From assembly GCA_026196955.1 (NCBI GenBank), contig JAPHTO010000042.1, positions 1-35,766 on the forward strand: DNA of 35,766 bases, read 5' to 3'. Numbering within the stretch: position 1 is the stretch's first letter; each line of letters opens with the position of its first letter. Below are positions 33,485 through 35,766 of the stretch, piece after piece. The notes under the pieces are model-generated. The model made no database searches. It saw only the letters and a list, made by a program, of their open reading frames with translations, and was not told the origin of the DNA. A program made the translations under genes and the position numbers. The DNA is from Colwellia sp. (GTDB lineage Bacteria; Pseudomonadota; Gammaproteobacteria; Enterobacterales; Alteromonadaceae).

Positions 33485-33979
33485 TTAGAACTGCTTCAGT
33501 TCATCCCATTCGTCATCAGATAGTAACTTATCTAGATCAACTAGAATAAGTAACTCACCATCACGATTTGAAACACCTTGGATAAATTGAGCACTTTCTT
33601 CATTACCAACATTTGGCGCATCATCAATATCAGAAGCTTTTAAGTAAACAACTTCTGCAACACTATCGACCAAAATACCAATAACTTGCTTCTCTGACTC
33701 AATAACAACAACACGTGTATTATCAGTAACATCACACGGCTCTAAACCAAAGCGAGATCGAGTATCGATGACAGTAACCACATTACCACGCAAGTTAATA
33801 ATGCCTAACACATATAATGGTGCCCCCGGAACAGGTGCAATTTCACTATATCTCAAGACTTCTTGAACCTGCATAACATTAATGCCATACACTTCATTCT
33901 CCAGCTTAAATGTTACCCACTGAAGCACTTCATCATTTGCATCTATTTTTCCACCAGTACTGCGTCTTTCATCAGACAT
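33485..33979 (-). CDS. cheW: Chemotaxis coupling protein CheW
   Basis: A 164-residue cytosolic adaptor consisting of one CheW domain: LQWVTFKLENEVYGINVMQVQEVLRYSEIAPVPGAPLYVLGIINLRGNVVTVIDTR is the family core (about residues 20-75), including the INLRG motif that contacts receptors and CheA. It links chemoreceptors to CheA. It lies 56 bp after parP in the che operon, with GAGG ahead of its ATG. Length agrees with polar-flagellum CheW proteins of Vibrio and Pseudomonas. Confidence 0.95.
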   Translation of the reverse strand: MSDERRSTGGKIDANDEVLQWVTFKLENEVYGINVMQVQEVLRYSEIAPVPGAPLYVLGIINLRGNVVTVIDTRSRFGLEPCDVTDNTRVVVIESEKQVIGILVDSVAEVVYLKASDIDDAPNVGNEESAQFIQGVSNRDGELLILVDLDKLLSDDEWDELKQF

Positions 33980-34035
33980 ACCACTCGCCTCTTAAATTTA
34001 TTTTTTATCAATTAATTGTATTTCTAACCATAGTA

Positions 34036-34812
34036 TTAATCATGTTGATTAATTCCGCTACCCTCATTAAGCAAGGTTATTAATGAGTCAACATCTAGCA
34101 AAGCACACATTCTATCCTTAACTAACCCCGCCAACCAAGGTCGCTTACTTGGAGAGTCTAACCACTTCACTTCATCTTGTTTTAATATAACTGTGTCAAC
34201 TAAATGCTCAGCCATTAAACCCCAACGACTATCACTTAACATGATAACATATTGATAGTTTAACGAACTTTTCAGTGCTTCGTCACATTTTTCTGGCATT
34301 ACCCACAATGCGGTATCAACAACGTTAATTTTTTCATCTCGATGAAGCATAACGCCCTGAAACCAGTCTGGTTTGCCCATTAAGGACGTAGTTTTGGTTA
34401 CTTTATGAATACCACCTAATTCTATTAAAGGTACCGCTATTGTTAAGCCCGCAACATCAAAAAAAAGTGCTTGAAAATTCCCTTGACGATAATTCTTAGG
34501 CGTTTTGGCTATAAAGTCACCACTACTTTTATGCGTTGTTAAAGCTGCCTCTGCTTGACGGGGCTGTGCTTTTTTATCTTTTAGACTTTCTTGTTGTGCA
34601 AGACCTTTATCCGTACTGACTTTATTTGAAGCAATATCTAGCTCAGCATTCACATTTTGAAGTAATGTTTCCAAAGCGTTATTTTCAATAACGTCAGCAA
34701 CCTTACTAACAGTTTTAGTTTCTTTTTTTTCAAGCTCAGGTGCTTCTTCTGTCAATAGTTCAGACAAATAGTTTTTCATTACCTTATTGCTTGCTGCTAA
34801 TGATTTTGCCAT
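34036..34812 (-). CDS. parP: ParP-like protein: CheW-like domain with variable N-terminus
   Basis: A 258-residue protein. A short conserved-looking N-terminal segment (VMKNYLSELLTEEAPELEKK) is followed by a low-complexity charged linker (about 30-110) and a C-terminal CheW-like domain (about 110-250: FQALFFDVAGLTIAVPLIELGGIHKV... WLAGLVKDRMCALLDVDSLI). This is the layout of ParP, which tethers CheA arrays to the cell pole through ParC in vibrios and relatives. Its ATG follows the parC TAA with no gap (TAAATG), so translation is coupled. The identification relies on domain layout and on being directly after a ParA-type gene in a che operon. A generic second CheW is the alternative. Confidence 0.82.
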   Translation of the reverse strand: MAKSLAASNKVMKNYLSELLTEEAPELEKKETKTVSKVADVIENNALETLLQNVNAELDIASNKVSTDKGLAQQESLKDKKAQPRQAEAALTTHKSSGDFIAKTPKNYRQGNFQALFFDVAGLTIAVPLIELGGIHKVTKTTSLMGKPDWFQGVMLHRDEKINVVDTALWVMPEKCDEALKSSLNYQYVIMLSDSRWGLMAEHLVDTVILKQDEVKWLDSPSKRPWLAGLVKDRMCALLDVDSLITLLNEGSGINQHD

Positions 34813-35592
34813 TTATGTGCTACTTTTCTTGGATAATTTCATCAAATAATCTAATAAGCTTTTATAAGCAAAAACGCCACGAGAGCTTGCTGAATAATGT
34901 GAAGGGACTTTTTGTGCAATACTTGCGTTTCTAAAGTTAGTATCAATAGGAATAACCCCAGGCCATACCTTCTCTTTGTATACTTCCTGTAACTGCTGAT
35001 ACGCAGAAATAGACGCTTTTGTGCGTTTATCAAACATGGTAGGAACAATTGTATATGCAAACGGATCATCTTGCTCGCCTTGCATGATATCCATAGTTTT
35101 AATCATGCGATCTAACCCTTTCAAGGCTAAAAACTCTGTTTGAACGGGCACAATTATTCGATCTGATGCCGCTAGCGCATTGACCATTAAAACCCCTAAT
35201 ACCGGAGGGCAGTCCATCAACGCATAATCATAATTTTCAGCTACTTTTTGCATGGCTTTTTTTAATACTAATCCCATGCCGCCTTTGGCGCCTAATGAGC
35301 GATCAAGTGTCGCTAGCCCCATCGTTGCAGGTAATATATCAATATTACCGTATTGTGTTGGACATAAGCTTTGCAAAATTTGCTCTTTAGAAGTGACCTG
35401 TGCAAAAAGATCATAAACACTTAGCTCTAAATCTTCTGACTCTATGCCAAAATAATAACTAAGGGATGCATGGGGATCCGTATCTACAAGTAGTACTTTT
35501 TTTCCACACTCAGCCAGCAGCCCAGCTAAGGCGATGGTTGTCGTCGTCTTACCAACACCACCCTTTTGATTTGCTACTGTCCAAACTTCCAA
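34813..35592 (-). CDS. parC: ParC-type ParA ATPase for polar localisation of chemotaxis proteins
   Basis: A 259-residue ParA/MinD-type ATPase. Deviant Walker A KGGVGKTTTT (about residues 10-19), Walker A' VDTDPHASLS, and Walker B-like DYALMDCPPVLGV are clear. There is no N-terminal DNA-binding extension and no parB next to it, so it is not the chromosome-partition ParA. In gammaproteobacteria with polar flagella a ParA-like protein in this position (between cheB and the CheW-like genes) is ParC, which recruits chemotaxis arrays to the pole. The symbol refers to that protein and not to topoisomerase IV subunit ParC. It is followed immediately by the parP-like gene. Confidence 0.87.
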   Translation of the reverse strand: MEVWTVANQKGGVGKTTTTIALAGLLAECGKKVLLVDTDPHASLSYYFGIESEDLELSVYDLFAQVTSKEQILQSLCPTQYGNIDILPATMGLATLDRSLGAKGGMGLVLKKAMQKVAENYDYALMDCPPVLGVLMVNALAASDRIIVPVQTEFLALKGLDRMIKTMDIMQGEQDDPFAYTIVPTMFDKRTKASISAYQQLQEVYKEKVWPGVIPIDTNFRNASIAQKVPSHYSASSRGVFAYKSLLDYLMKLSKKSST

Positions 35593-35653
35593 TATTTATT
35601 CCTACTTATCTTAATAAAAAAGCCAGCTTTTATTGCTTAATACTAGTTTATCA

Positions 35654-35766
35654 TTAATTTTGCTGATCACTTTCATTCTTTACGGCAATATTTTCATCTT
35701 GCTCGGACGATATGCCTTCATCTTCCTTTCGCGTAGTGATGCGTATTCCACCATTAGGTAATCGAA
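35654..35766 (-). CDS. C-terminal end of an unidentified protein (cut by window edge)
   Basis: Only the last 36 residues are visible: RLPNGGIRITTR followed by a polar, acidic tail to a TAA at 35654. The gene is upstream of parC in the same direction with a 61-bp gap, so it is probably part of the che operon. The tail does not resemble the end of a typical CheB. In Pseudomonas-type clusters motD lies in this place, so an OmpA-domain motor protein is possible, but too little is visible to decide. Confidence 0.5.
   Translation of the reverse strand, partial: RLPNGGIRITTRKEDEGISSEQDENIAVKNESDQQN

Overview
This window is chromosomal DNA of a low-GC marine gammaproteobacterium. The best guess is order Alteromonadales, family Colwelliaceae (Colwellia/Thalassotalea-like). 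The guess rests on gene content: short lineage-typical proteins recognised as DUF2986, DUF3014, DUF2884/YggN, DUF2802 and DUF3185; a ParC/ParP polar chemotaxis module; and a TtpC-type TonB system. No similarity search was possible. Almost everything is on the minus strand; only mmsA, a small membrane protein and a DUF2986 gene are on the plus strand. No insertion sequence, integron, prophage, CRISPR array or tRNA was seen.

Layout. (1) Positions 1-8650: a TonB-dependent outer-membrane uptake locus. One operon encodes a large lipoprotein with a tandemly duplicated domain followed by a TonB-dependent receptor. A second operon encodes a DUF3450 protein and the start of a TtpC/ExbB-like energiser. 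A lone METTL21-like methyltransferase lies between them. Both operons start at promoters with 11-bp-phased PhoB heptamers (CTGTCAT-like) ending exactly 10 bp before a TAGNNT -10 element. I therefore predict a phosphate-starvation-controlled uptake system. This is the most interesting signal in the window. (2) 8680-12490: acs (acetyl-CoA synthetase) and a solitary amt (ammonium transporter). Upstream of amt lie a good sigma-54 promoter and an NtrC-like enhancer site. (3) 12559-15191: small accessory genes (GNAT, PDZ, lipoprotein, DUF3185), including an apparently intact subclass B1 metallo-beta-lactamase. (4) 15468-15581: the 4.5S RNA gene ffs. (5) 15712-19819: acyltransferase and DUF3014 pair, then a LysR regulator divergent from mmsA with a palindromic operator between them. 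(6) 19924-24302: DTW-domain tRNA-modification-like protein, YggN-like protein, DbpA helicase, and two small plus-strand genes. (7) 24447-28825: an RND efflux pump (adaptor plus permease) without its own outer-membrane channel. (8) 28983-31964: hpf, pgpA, thiL, nusB and ribH. (9) 32064-35766: mlaA, then the distal end of a polar-flagellar chemotaxis operon (parC, parP, cheW, DUF2802), with the C-terminus of one more gene at the window edge.

How the genes work together. The first block would capture a substrate at the cell surface and move it through the outer membrane with TonB energy under phosphate limitation. The amt and acs genes serve nitrogen and carbon scavenging. The ribH-nusB-thiL-pgpA genes are the usual conserved housekeeping string. 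The parC-parP-cheW-DUF2802 genes place and build the polar chemoreceptor array. Several start codons were chosen on ribosome-binding-site evidence rather than as the longest reading frame: the TonB receptor, the lipoprotein, acs, amt, LysR, dbpA (TTG), nusB (TTG), mlaA (GTG), DUF3014, DUF3185 and the RND adaptor.
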